64,000 nt of DNA from Streptomyces spirodelae (GTDB lineage Bacteria; Actinomycetota; Actinomycetes; Streptomycetales; Streptomycetaceae). Location of the stretch: NCBI RefSeq assembly GCF_017676385.1, contig NZ_JAFFZN010000020.1, forward strand, positions 1-64,000, given 5' to 3'. The notes under the pieces were generated by a model that worked only from the letters and a program-made list of their open reading frames with translations, did no database searches and was not told where the DNA came from. The translations under genes and the position numbers were made by a program. This document shows positions 40,887-48,530 of this stretch, one piece after another; the first letter of the stretch is position 1; the number at the start of each line of letters is the position of its first letter.

Positions 40887-42226
40887 GTGACGGACCTGGC
40901 AAACCTCGCCGCAACCGGCTCCCTGCCCGGTATCCTCCGCCAGCTCTCCGGCCTGGGCGGCTGTACCCACCCCATCCGCCTGGCCGGCCACCGCACCAAA
41001 CACAACCTCAACACCACCACCGGCGAAATCGGCCCGGCGCTTCGCCGCCTCGACTCCAACGACCTTCCGGCCGGTGACCTCCTGGTCCGCTGCGGCAACC
41101 GCCGCACCACCCCTGTGCCGCCTGCGCCGAGACCTACCGCTGCGACACCTTCCACCTGATCACCGCCGGACTACGCGGCGGCAAAGGCACCCCCGAAGAG
41201 GTCACGACACACCCGCGCATCTTCGCGACCTTCACCGCCCCGAGCTTCGGCCCGGTACACAACCGGCCCAGCACCCGCGCCTGCCGCTGCGGCCGCCGCC
41301 ACGCCGCCGACGATCCGGCCCTCGGGTCGCCGCTGGACCCGGACCGGTATGACTACGAATCCGCGGTGCTCTGGAACGCCCACGCGGGCATGCTCTGGCG
41401 CCGCTTCACCATCCACCTCCGCCGCGAGATCGCACGCCGCGCGGGCCTCACCCAACGGGAGCTCCCGGAACGCGCCCGGGTGTCCTTCGCAAAGGTCGCC
41501 GAGTACCAGAAGCGCGGCGCGGTTCACTTCCACGCGGTCATCCGCCTCGACGGCCCGGCAGGCGGTGAGTCGAGGCCCCCGCACTGGGCGTCCGCCGAGC
41601 TGCTGACCGACGCCATCCGCGCCGCCGCTACACGGGCCGTCGTCCCTGGGCCCGTCCTCGACGGTCGCACGCACACGTTCGCCTTCGGCCGCCAGCTCGA
41701 CATCCGCACCATTCACGGCCCGGACCTCGACGGCGGCCAGGCCCTCACCGACCGCGCGGTCGCCGCCTACATCGCCAAGTACGCCACCAAGGGCGCCGAA
41801 ACAGCCACGGGCACCCTGGACCGCCGTCTGCGCTTCGTCGCCGAGCTGGCAACCCTCAACCTCCCGCAGCATGCCGAACGACTCATCCGCACCGCCTGGG
41901 CCCTCGGCGCCCGCAAAGACCTCGCACACCTCCGCCTGCGCGCCTGGGCCCACATGCTCGGCTTCCGCGGCCACTTCTCCACCAAAACCCGCCGCTACTC
42001 CACCACCCTCGGCGCCCTCCGCAACGCCCGAGCCGAATGGCAACGCCTCCAAGCCGCCATCGCACGCGGCGACGATCCACAAACGGTGGACATCGAGGAA
42101 ACAACGCTCGTCCTCGCCCACTGGACCTACGCCGGAACCGGCCTCACCCCAACCGAACAGTGGCTGTCCGCATCCCTCGCCGACAACGCCACCACCCCCA
42201 CCACGGAAGGAGACAACGCCCGATGA
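40887..42226 (+). pseudogene. RepSA-type replication initiator, frameshifted (AICE 1)
   Basis: HUH-type rolling-circle initiator, disrupted. The first frame (GTG at 40887) gives GCTHPIRLAGHRTKHN and RCGNRRTT, then shifts near 41112. The next frame continues CAACAETYRCDTFHLITAGL and runs intact to 42226. A one-base loss explains it, since the AICE 2 protein reads NRRASRCPSC at this place. The second part keeps VHFHAVIRLDG (HxH) and AAYIAKYATKG (catalytic Tyr). The ribosome binding site AAGGAG at 40847 is spaced for an ATC codon at 40860 or 40863, not for a usual start. It lacks the DnaJ-like zinc module found in the AICE 2 Rep. Confidence 0.85.
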
Positions 42227-42450
42227 CGGCAACCGCGACCACCATCACGCCCAAGTGGCACACCACGGCCGAGGTCGCCGCCATGCTCGGCTTCGGCCTC
42301 TCCAAGACCAAGATGCTTGTCCTCACCGGAGAAATTCGCTCGGTCAAGGTCGGCCGCAACCGCCGCATCCTCCCGGCCTGGGTGGACGAGTACATCGAGC
42401 GCTGTGCGGCGGAAGCCGAGGCCGTCGGCGCCGAGAGGTGGTCCGCATGA
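42223..42450 (+). CDS. xis: Excisionase, AICE 1
   Basis: A 75-residue MerR-like HTH protein (KWHTTAEVAAMLGFGLSKTK, MLVLTGEIRSVKVGRNRRIL, VDEYIERCAAEAEAV) of the AICE Xis type, which directs the integrase toward excision. The ATG overlaps the stop of rep (ATGA), and its own stop overlaps the start of int, so rep-xis-int form one coupled operon. Confidence 0.88.
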   Translation: MTATATTITPKWHTTAEVAAMLGFGLSKTKMLVLTGEIRSVKVGRNRRILPAWVDEYIERCAAEAEAVGAERWSA

Positions 42451-43688
42451 GCGGCAAGCGGGGCAACGGCGAAGGTTCCATCTACCCCTACCGCAACGGC
42501 GGTTTCGCCGCGTACGTCTGGGTCACGACCCCGGACGGCAAGCGCAAGCGCAAGTACGTCTACGGCAAGACCCGCCCAGAGGTCCACGAGAAGTGGCTGA
42601 AGCTCCACAACGAGGCCAAGAAGGGCCCGGTGGCCACTCGGCACCGCACTGTGGACGGCTTCCTCAACTACTGGCTGACCTCCGTCGTGAAGCCCAACCT
42701 GGCGCCCCTGACGTACGTCGCGTACGAGGGTGCCGCTCGCCTCTACATCGTGCCCCGCCTCGGCCCCAAGCGGCTCGACAAGCTGACGGTCCGCGACGTG
42801 CGCGAGTGGCTGACGAAGCTCGCCGACACCTGCCAGTGCTGCGCCCAGCGCAAGGACGCCAAGCGCCGTCCCGAACGGCAACGCTGCTGCGCCATCGGCG
42901 AGTGCTGCGAGCAGTGCCCGAGCGGGCGGGTCGTCCAGATCGCCCGGGACACCCTCCGCGCGGCCCTGAGTCAGGCAGTGATCGAGGAGGAGATCCCGCG
43001 CAACGTCGCCAAGCTCGTACGCGTCCCGAAGCCGCGACGCCGGAAGGTCAAGGCGTGGTCCGTCGGGGAAGCCAGCCGCTTCCTGGAGCACGCCGTCACC
43101 TCGGACGACCCGCTGTACGCCGCGTGGGTCCTGGCGCTCACTCTCGGGCTCCGGCGCGGTGAGATCCTCGGCCTCACGTGGGAGTCCATCGACTTCGACG
43201 CCGGGGAGCTGTACATCGATCACCAACTCCAACGTGCGGGCCGTGAGGTCCTGCACCGGGAGACGAAGACGGAGGACTCGGAGGACTTCCTCCCCCTGCC
43301 GGAACTCTGCCTCGCAGCGCTGCGGCAGCGTCGCCAGCAGCAGCAAGAGGACCGGGAAGCGGCCGGAGAGCTCTGGCAGGACGTGCATGGGCTGATCTTC
43401 ACCACTCGCTACGGGACACCGATCGAGCCTGGCAACCTCACCCGGGCCTTCGCCGTCCGCATCCGCCAAGCCGGCGTCCGCGCGATCCCGCTCCGGAACA
43501 CCCGGCACACCACCGGTTCGCTCCTCGTCGCGATGAAGGTGCACCCCAAGGTGGCGCAGCGAATCTTGCGTCACTCCAAGTTCACGATGACCTTCGACGT
43601 GTACTCGGAGGCGAGCGACGAGGAGATCCGCGACGCGTTGCGCAGGCTCTCGCAGGGCTTCGAGCAGAGCGACTCATCGGGTACTTAG
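42447..43688 (+). CDS. int: Tyrosine integrase, AICE 1
   Basis: A 413-residue site-specific recombinase. It has an N-terminal arm-binding part (GEGSIYPYRNGGFAAYVWVT), a SAM-like core-binding domain with a Cys-rich insert (TCQCCAQRKDAKRRPERQRC plus CAIGECCEQC), and the catalytic domain. Box I is LALTLGLRRGEILGL. Box II is RNTRHTTGSLL, with the usual first His of HxxR replaced by Arg. The late His and Tyr are ILRHSKFTMTFDVYSEA. It is placed beside the att repeat at 44440, as usual for AICEs. About 160 bp of unassigned sequence follows. Confidence 0.92.
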   Translation: MSGKRGNGEGSIYPYRNGGFAAYVWVTTPDGKRKRKYVYGKTRPEVHEKWLKLHNEAKKGPVATRHRTVDGFLNYWLTSVVKPNLAPLTYVAYEGAARLYIVPRLGPKRLDKLTVRDVREWLTKLADTCQCCAQRKDAKRRPERQRCCAIGECCEQCPSGRVVQIARDTLRAALSQAVIEEEIPRNVAKLVRVPKPRRRKVKAWSVGEASRFLEHAVTSDDPLYAAWVLALTLGLRRGEILGLTWESIDFDAGELYIDHQLQRAGREVLHRETKTEDSEDFLPLPELCLAALRQRRQQQQEDREAAGELWQDVHGLIFTTRYGTPIEPGNLTRAFAVRIRQAGVRAIPLRNTRHTTGSLLVAMKVHPKVAQRILRHSKFTMTFDVYSEASDEEIRDALRRLSQGFEQSDSSGT

Positions 43689-43849
43689 CAGCAAGCCCGG
43701 ACGACGCATCCCGCTAGGTGATGGCCCCGTTCCTGTCACGAGAACGGAGTCTCCGGCATGCGGGCTTTCTCTCCAGCTCAGAGGACTGAAGGTGCTGGAC
43801 AAAGGAGCGCATACTTGTAGATGTAGGGAAAACGAAGAAGGTGCACATC

Positions 43850-44335
43850 GTGTCAGACTCGGCAAACTCCCCAACGCCTACCGGTCCTGACCAGCCCGCC
43901 ACACCGAACCGCGCACAGCACGATTCGCCCCAGCGGCCGCCAGAGCAGCCTGTCAGCGCCTCACGGCAGGCCGAGACGGGTCCTCTCGTTCCAGAAACTC
44001 CAGTGCTCACGAAGCAGACGTATGCAGCGCCGCTGAGCTACATCGGGAGCACCCGACGGATCGCTGTCCGGATCAAGAAGGCAGGTGCGGTCAGCCCCTT
44101 GGTGGCCGGACTCGCCTGGCTGGCAGGCTTGATCGCCATCCTGCTTGCATGGGCCTTCGTGACCGTCTGGTACGTGATCACCTTGCTGCTGTTCGCTGCC
44201 TTCTTGTTCCCCTACCGACTCGTTCGCAGGAGCCATCGAAAGCAGGAGCAGCTGCAGAAGGCTGAGCTCGCGACCATGCAAGCGATGATGATCAACCAGC
44301 AGCGTGCCCTGAATGAGAAGAGGCCACCGCAATGA
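43850..44335 (+). CDS. Membrane protein between int and att, AICE 1
   Basis: A 161-residue protein from GTG at 43850. A disordered Pro/Gln/Thr head (SPTPTGPDQPATPNRAQHDS) is followed by a membrane region of two helices (VSPLVAGLAWLAGLIAILLA and VTVWYVITLLLFAAFLFPYR) and a helical basic tail with Met/Gln (ATMQAMMINQQRALNEKRPP). It lies between the integrase and the att site, a typical position for cargo such as superinfection or toxin-type genes. No family is recognised. Confidence 0.65.
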   Translation: MSDSANSPTPTGPDQPATPNRAQHDSPQRPPEQPVSASRQAETGPLVPETPVLTKQTYAAPLSYIGSTRRIAVRIKKAGAVSPLVAGLAWLAGLIAILLAWAFVTVWYVITLLLFAAFLFPYRLVRRSHRKQEQLQKAELATMQAMMINQQRALNEKRPPQ

Positions 44336-44407
44336 CCGTGCCCTCGGACCACAGCTCCGCCCGCTGCGAAGCTGGCCGAGTCGGTAACGGCCCGTAGCGA
44401 TCACCCC

Positions 44408-44431
44408 GGTTGCTGTACTTCGCTGCTGTAC
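44408..44431. repeat. Candidate integrase arm-site, AICE 1 right
   Basis: A 24-bp sequence identical to 31488-31511, containing GCTGTAC-N6-GCTGTAC. It ends 8 bp before the att repeat, so AICE 1 has the same motif beside both ends. Confidence 0.55.
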
Positions 44432-44439
44432 GGCACGAA

Positions 44440-44524
44440 AGAGGCCCCGCATCGATCATGATGCGGGGCCTCTGACCTGCGGAGCCGCCTGTCGGATTCG
44501 AACCGACGACCTTCTGTTTACAAG
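44440..44524 (-). repeat. att copy 2: junction between the two AICEs
   Basis: Perfect 85-bp match to copy 1, including the terminator hairpin and the 42-nt tRNA-Thr 3' fragment (44483-44524). The sequence beyond it on the right (ATTCGGGCACG) differs from copy 1. It is therefore an attP-like hybrid where the right end of AICE 1 meets the left end of AICE 2. Confidence 0.92.
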
Positions 44525-44601
44525 ATTCGGGCACGAGCCCATCAGTGCTCACTACGGGCCCGTGATCCATAAGCCGTGGGCGGTGGCTGACAGCCGTTGA
44601 C

Positions 44602-44629
44602 TGCCGTCGTTGCCGTCACCGTTGCCGTC
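44602..44629. repeat. TGCCGTC repeats, candidate integrase arm sites, AICE 2 left
   Basis: TGCCGTC occurs at 44602, 44611 and 44623, about 80 bp inside the left end of AICE 2. The same heptamer is repeated at 54483 and 54495 beside the right end. This flanking layout fits integrase arm-binding sites. Confidence 0.55.
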
Positions 44630-44663
44630 AGAAATGGTGGCTCGCACGGGGGCTCCGGCTGGA

Positions 44664-45140
44664 CTACGCCGCTGGCAGCTCGCCGTGTTCAAGGTAGACG
44701 GGGTGACCTTCAGCGCGCGCTATGACGGCATGCTTCACGCGGCGGGCAAGCCTGGGGATCAGGAGCTGATCGAGGTCTTCGGCCGGGTGGAACTCGGCGG
44801 CCAGTAGCTCGTCCGGGGCAAGCTTGATCGAGGCGGCGGTGTCCGGGCTGAGTTCGCCGCCGTCGAAGACGTACAGCACCTTGTCGCCCTCGGTGGGGTT
44901 CGGCGCCCAGTCGATCACCAACAGGGGGCCAATGGGCGGCGTGATGCCCAGCTCTTCCTCGACCTCGCGTCGGCAGGCGGCCAAGGGGGATTCGCCCGTC
45001 TCGACGTAGCCGCCGGGGATCTCCCACATCGGCTTGTACGAGGGCTGGACCAACAGAACGCGGTCCTGGGCGTCGAAGAACAGCGCGCCTGCGGCCATGC
45101 GCGGCCGGGTCATTCGCTGCTCGTGGTCGTTCTCGGGCAT
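44664..45140 (-). CDS. Nudix hydrolase, Pif-like
   Basis: A 158-residue Nudix protein that would cleave a nucleoside diphosphate linked compound. The Nudix box is complete: GYVETGESPLAACRREVEEE then LGI (GX5EX7REUXEEXGU, near residues 45-67). In pSAM2 the immunity factor Pif is a Nudix protein that blocks redundant transfer into cells already carrying the element; this gene lies at a comparable place, but the exact homology cannot be judged here. It is divergent from the XRE-TPR regulator across a palindromic control region. Confidence 0.85.
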   Translation of the reverse strand: MPENDHEQRMTRPRMAAGALFFDAQDRVLLVQPSYKPMWEIPGGYVETGESPLAACRREVEEELGITPPIGPLLVIDWAPNPTEGDKVLYVFDGGELSPDTAASIKLAPDELLAAEFHPAEDLDQLLIPRLARRVKHAVIARAEGHPVYLEHGELPAA

Positions 45141-45208
45141 GGCACGAGCCTACTGACCGTGCGCCGTGGCGCGAGTGGGGCGTTCACCTGCCGCAACACG
45201 GCTACGCA

Positions 45209-45243
45209 TGTGACACTCGGGCTCACAGAGTGAGGGGGTCACA
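45209..45243. promoter_or_regulatory. Nested palindromes in the Nudix/XRE divergent gap
   Basis: TGTGAC (45209-45214) and GTCACA (45238-45243) form an outer inverted repeat. CACTC and GAGTG (near 45213 and 45228) form an inner one. They lie directly before the GTG of the XRE regulator. A site for the regulator itself is likely. Confidence 0.5.
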
Positions 45244-45245
45244 CA

Positions 45246-46460
45246 GTGCGTGGCATGGCAAACCATCTCCCGTTCGGCAAGCGCGTGCGGTTCTACCGGG
45301 AGCGCCGTGGCCTGCATCAGTGGCAACTCGGTGAGCTGCTGAACCGCTCCGAGGACTGGGTGTACCGGGTGGAGTCCGGCCGCATCCCGGTGAACAACGT
45401 CAAGATGCTGTCGGACCTGGCGGGGGCCCTGCGCGTACACGTGGAAGACCTGCAAGGCGCCCCGACGCTCCTGGAAGACCACGGCACCCACGAGGGCAGT
45501 GTTCCTGCCATACGAGCCGCGCTGATGCAGTCCCGGCGGCTGGCCGGCTCCCTCTACGACGGGCGGGAGCCGCTCCGGCTGGAACGTCTCGCTGTGGAGG
45601 TGGATGAGGTCTGGGATCTGTACCAGTCCTCCGCGTACGCCCGACTGGCCGCGCGCCTTCCCGCGCTGCTGGCAGACGCCCGTCTGGCCACCCACGAGCA
45701 CACTACGGGGCCGGGTCGGGTCCAAGCACTCAAGCTCTTCGCGTTGACCTGTCACGCCACTGCGGCGTTCCTCCGGAAGCTCGGCGAAACGAACCTCGCC
45801 TGGACGGCTGCCGACCAAGGCGACGTTGCCGCCAACGAAACCGGGGACCCGGGCGTCATACTGGCGCTGCGTCGCTGCGTCGCCCATGTCCAGCTCGGCG
45901 CCGGAATGGCGTCGGAAGCGGTGAACGTCACGCACGATGCTGCCAACGACCTCCCGCGCGGCTGGTGGACGACCTCACCAACCGCGCTCTCGCTGTACGG
46001 CACGCTCTTCCTGAACGGGGCCGTTGCTGCGGCACGGCTGCGCGACCGGTCTACGGCCGACGACATGATCGGGCAGGCGCAACAGGCTGCTGACCGGCTC
46101 GGGGCCGACGCGAACAAGATGTGGACCTCCTTCGGCCCGACAAATGTCGAGATTCACCGCCTGGCTACTGCCCTTGAGTTCGAGGACGTACAGCTCGCCG
46201 TGGACATAGCGCCGGGCGTGCGGCCCGGCCGGTCTCTGCCGGTGGAGCGACGGGCACGGGCGCGTCTTGACGTAGCTCGGGCCTACGGCGAAGCTGGCCG
46301 GACCGACGACGCAGCGGACCACCTGAAGCGGGCGTTCAGGACGGCCCCTGAGCAGATGAAGGCGCACGAGTTCGCCCGGGATCTGGCGCGGCGGCTGCAC
46401 AGCCGGAGCCGACGCCGTGACGTTCGCGAACTCGCCTTGAACCTCGGCGCTCTCAAGTAG
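45246..46460 (+). CDS. XRE-family regulator with TPR-like C-terminus (AICE 2)
   Basis: A 404-residue regulator, paralog of the AICE 1 protein at 36057. The HTH is PFGKRVRFYRERRGLHQWQL then GELLNRSEDWVYRVESGRIP (residues 8-60). The helical-repeat C-terminal part shares with its paralog the signature FGPTNVEIHRLATALEFEDV and the later RARARLDVARAYGEAGRTDD. Start GTG at 45246 with GAGGGGG upstream; an ATG at 45255 is also possible. It is a likely activator or immunity switch for AICE 2. A strong terminator follows at 46481. Confidence 0.86.
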   Translation: MRGMANHLPFGKRVRFYRERRGLHQWQLGELLNRSEDWVYRVESGRIPVNNVKMLSDLAGALRVHVEDLQGAPTLLEDHGTHEGSVPAIRAALMQSRRLAGSLYDGREPLRLERLAVEVDEVWDLYQSSAYARLAARLPALLADARLATHEHTTGPGRVQALKLFALTCHATAAFLRKLGETNLAWTAADQGDVAANETGDPGVILALRRCVAHVQLGAGMASEAVNVTHDAANDLPRGWWTTSPTALSLYGTLFLNGAVAAARLRDRSTADDMIGQAQQAADRLGADANKMWTSFGPTNVEIHRLATALEFEDVQLAVDIAPGVRPGRSLPVERRARARLDVARAYGEAGRTDDAADHLKRAFRTAPEQMKAHEFARDLARRLHSRSRRRDVRELALNLGALK

Positions 46461-46480
46461 TCGGCATCACCCGGACGCTG

Positions 46481-46521
46481 AGGGGTTGACCCGGAATTTT
46501 CTTCCGGGTCAGCCCCTTTTT
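46481..46521 (+). terminator. Rho-independent terminator after the XRE regulator
   Basis: AGGGGTTGACCCGGAA / TTCCGGGTCAGCCCCT is a 16-bp stem with one mismatch or wobble position and loop TTTTC, followed by five T. It is the most classical terminator in the window and ends the regulator transcript. Confidence 0.9.
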
Positions 46522-46577
46522 CGGCCTCTACGGTCTCCCCGTTCACGGCACCCAAGCGCCGGGAGGTTGGCAGACCG

Positions 46578-46943
46578 GTGGATGTAGCGGAGATCAAAGC
46601 AACGATCAGCACGGCTCTGGCTCAACGGTCGTCGTTGCGCCGATACGAGGAGCTGTGTGCGCTCCATAAGGACTTGGTACAGCACATCGAAGCGCTGAGG
46701 CCGTTAGCGGCAAAGCAGATTGACGGCCTTTGGCACGGCTCCCGGGAGTGGTACCGGAAACGTTCGACGCTCGACACGATCCCGTACGAAGTGGCCGAAG
46801 GACTCGGCCCGGGGCTGCTCAGTGCCGAATGCCACGTGAAGAGCCTGGGCTACACGCTGCGGTTCCTCTTGGAGAACGCCGGGTTGGAAGAGACGTCGGA
46901 AGAGTCCGCAGGGGTGAACTCTCACCCCACGGCCGACAACTGA
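46578..46943 (+). CDS. DUF6415-like hypothetical protein
   Basis: A 121-residue helical protein from GTG at 46578 behind GGGAGG. Blocks are LCALHKDLVQHIEALRPLAA, KQIDGLWHGSREWYRKRSTL, DTIPYEVAEGLGPGLLSAEC and HVKSLGYTLRFLLENAGLEE. The LWxGSxxWY motif is like that of the DUF6415 family, whose members recur in actinomycete mobile and accessory regions. Function unknown. It stands alone between two terminator-like regions. Confidence 0.7.
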   Translation: MDVAEIKATISTALAQRSSLRRYEELCALHKDLVQHIEALRPLAAKQIDGLWHGSREWYRKRSTLDTIPYEVAEGLGPGLLSAECHVKSLGYTLRFLLENAGLEETSEESAGVNSHPTADN

Positions 46944-47705
46944 GCCACCTGCCGCCGAACAACAGCATACGAAGCCGGACCACCCCTCAGTCCTTGGCCG
47001 GGAGAAGGGTGGTCCGGTGGAGAGTCCCAGTTCAGGACCCTGGTGCCGATGGTACCGGGGCGTTCGTCGTGCTTTCGCACGCTGCCTCGGCCGACTGAAC
47101 GCAGGTCGACGAAAGAGGACTTGAACAGTGCACACCACAACGGGGACGGAGCATCAAGGCGGGTATGCGCTGGGCTGTCGATGCAGTGCCCCTGATACCT
47201 CAGGCGGGGAATGTCAGCCACGATGGCGGGACAGACGCCCGAGCACCCGCACGTATGCCCCTCAGCCACCCACCGGCCTCAGCCACGCTTCCAAAGTCCT
47301 GATCTTTGACCCGCAGACGCCTCCGCGAAGCCCCGGCCGGCCACCTGGCGATTGCGGGACCGGCCCGCAGGCCGCGACGAAACCTGGGCGCCGCGCCACG
47401 GGCTTCCCCGGTGCTCTGTGCCCGCACTACAGCGCTGTTCGGCGTTGTGCTCCTGGCCGTGCTGCTGGTGTGCGCTCGTTGGTCGGCCGAGTCGCGGGGG
47501 CCGCTTCGTTCCGGACTTCCCTGCTGGACTGGCGGGTTGCTGCGCTGGCCTGCGCGCTGAGCGGGCCGGGGACGGCGCGAGCGGGGCGGAGACAGGAGCG
47601 GGCGGCGGCCACGGGCCGCCAGCGCGCGCGGCCCGCGACAGCGGGCCGCCTTGATCCAGTAAGGAAACTCTGAACAGCTCGGCTCCTGCCCTGGAAAGGA
47701 CAGCA
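46944..47705. other. Conserved region without a clear gene, AICE 2 (candidate clt or sso)
   Basis: 47208-47652 is similar to 34296-34703 of AICE 1. TCAGCCAC octamers are at 47214, 47262 and 47279. The shared TCTTTGACCCGCAG block lies near 47304, and the GGCGGCC-ACG-GGCCGCC hairpin near 47602 is identical to AICE 1. The remaining 46944-47207 shows nothing recognisable. Long frames crossing the region do not agree in sequence between the two copies. Confidence 0.6.
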
Positions 47706-47957
47706 ATGCACGACGCGCACAACCACGGCATAGACCGGGCAGAGTGCGGACAGCCGGAGTGCTCCACCATGGGGTGCGAGGATCAAGGGAGCGTCGGGAC
47801 GCTGAACGAGTCGGAACGCGCGCTGCTGGCGGAGATCTCGGCAATGACGAGTCGTCTCCGCGAAGAGATGGAGAGTGTGCGCGCGGAGATCGCGGAACTC
47901 AGCGAGTCGGTTTCCCAGGGCTCTGCTGCTCTTTCAGCTCTGCGACGTCCCGCTTAA
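47706..47957 (+). CDS. Small coiled-coil protein
   Basis: An 83-residue protein from ATG at 47706 with AAAGGAC upstream. The head is Cys/His-rich (HDAHNHGIDRAECGQPECST, then MGCEDQG), perhaps a small zinc site. The C-terminal half is a heptad coiled coil (NESERALLAEISAMTSRLRE, EMESVRAEIAELSESVSQGS). Its last 59 bp overlap, in antisense, the 3' end of the GntR gene, whose C-terminus is also a coiled coil. A partner role is possible but unproven. Confidence 0.55.
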   Translation: MHDAHNHGIDRAECGQPECSTMGCEDQGSVGTLNESERALLAEISAMTSRLREEMESVRAEIAELSESVSQGSAALSALRRPA

Positions 47958-48372
47958 GGGTCTGGACTTCAGCGTTCAGCGTTCGTAGCTGGTCGCGAAT
48001 GGCGAGCAGTGTTTCGGCGTAGGGGCCGGTGGCTTCGGAGGTGTCTGGAGCCGCTGGCCCTCCGGCTTCCTTGGCTGCTTCGGGCCGCTTGGAGCTCTTG
48101 GCTTCAACGACCGCCACCACTTCTCCGTCCTGGGTGACTACAGCGTCGGCGACGTAGCTGCCGCGCCCTTGGACGGTGTAGATCAGCCCTTCGTCGCGCA
48201 GGACGCGCAGCGCGCTGCGGGCGGTCATGTTGGCGACACCGAACCGCTCCTGTAGCTCCCGGTGCGAAGGGAGCTGTTCCCCCGGCTTCAGCCTGCCCGA
48301 CTTGATCTCTTTCCGGATCTCGTCGGCAGCCTGCTGGTACGGCGGGCGCGTGTCGTGAGGCGGCGGCGTCAT
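47899..48372 (-). CDS. GntR-family repressor, KorSA-like
   Basis: A 157-residue regulator from ATG at 48372. The winged helix spans residues 9-75 (PPYQQAADEIRKEIKSGRLK, PGEQLPSHRELQERFGVANM, TARSALRVLRDEGLIYTVQG), and the C-terminus is a short coiled coil (LAIRDQLRTLNAEVQTLKRD, VAELKEQQ). It resembles KorSA, the repressor that keeps pSAM2 integrated. It is divergent from the SCO3933-FtsK-rep operon, and AGCTAG repeats lie in the gap. AICE 1 has no such gene. Confidence 0.85.
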   Translation of the reverse strand: MTPPPHDTRPPYQQAADEIRKEIKSGRLKPGEQLPSHRELQERFGVANMTARSALRVLRDEGLIYTVQGRGSYVADAVVTQDGEVVAVVEAKSSKRPEAAKEAGGPAAPDTSEATGPYAETLLAIRDQLRTLNAEVQTLKRDVAELKEQQSPGKPTR

Positions 48373-48437
48373 GACCCAAGGGTAGCCCGGGTTAGCCCAC
48401 CTATCACAGACAGCCATCAACCTTCCCTCAACTCAGA

Positions 48438-48471
48438 TAGCTAGTTCGCTTGACATAGCTAGCCCAGCTAG
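48438..48471. promoter_or_regulatory. AGCTAG repeats over the transfer-operon promoter (GntR operator)
   Basis: AGCTAG occurs at 48439, 48457 and 48466, with a TTGACA -35 box at 48450-48455 between copies. The repeats lie in the divergent gap between the GntR repressor and the gene at 48531. CTAG-containing palindromes are typical GntR sites, so the repressor probably shuts this promoter. Confidence 0.65.
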
Positions 48472-48530
48472 GTGAGAGTTGGTGCCCCGCCGGGCGAACC
48501 GCCCCGGGGAACCAGAAGGGAAGCTGAGAC

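Larger units (their letters stand above)
31321..44524. mobile_element. AICE 1: integrative and conjugative element in tRNA-Thr (left copy)
   Basis: The element is bounded by an 85-bp perfect direct repeat (31321-31405 and 44440-44524), which is the 3' half of tRNA-Thr plus its terminator. The unit from att to att is about 13.1 kb. It has the module order of Streptomyces AICEs such as pSAM2 and SLP1: regulator, FtsK-like translocase, Spd/DUF2637 spread genes, HUH-type rep, xis and int at the right end. The left third carries accessory genes on the minus strand (GIY-YIG and others). Its rep gene is frameshifted, so autonomous replication after excision should be impaired. It is directly followed by AICE 2. 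Confidence 0.85.

Noticed and set aside
44440..44524. Assembly artefact as the source of the middle att copy
   Set aside because: The flanks differ on both sides and the two elements have different genes, so a collapsed or duplicated contig does not explain it.
47128..47844. Overlapping long frames on both strands in the AICE 2 conserved region
   Set aside because: Frames are not kept in the homologous AICE 1 region and the products are Arg/Ala-rich; a cis-acting region fits better.
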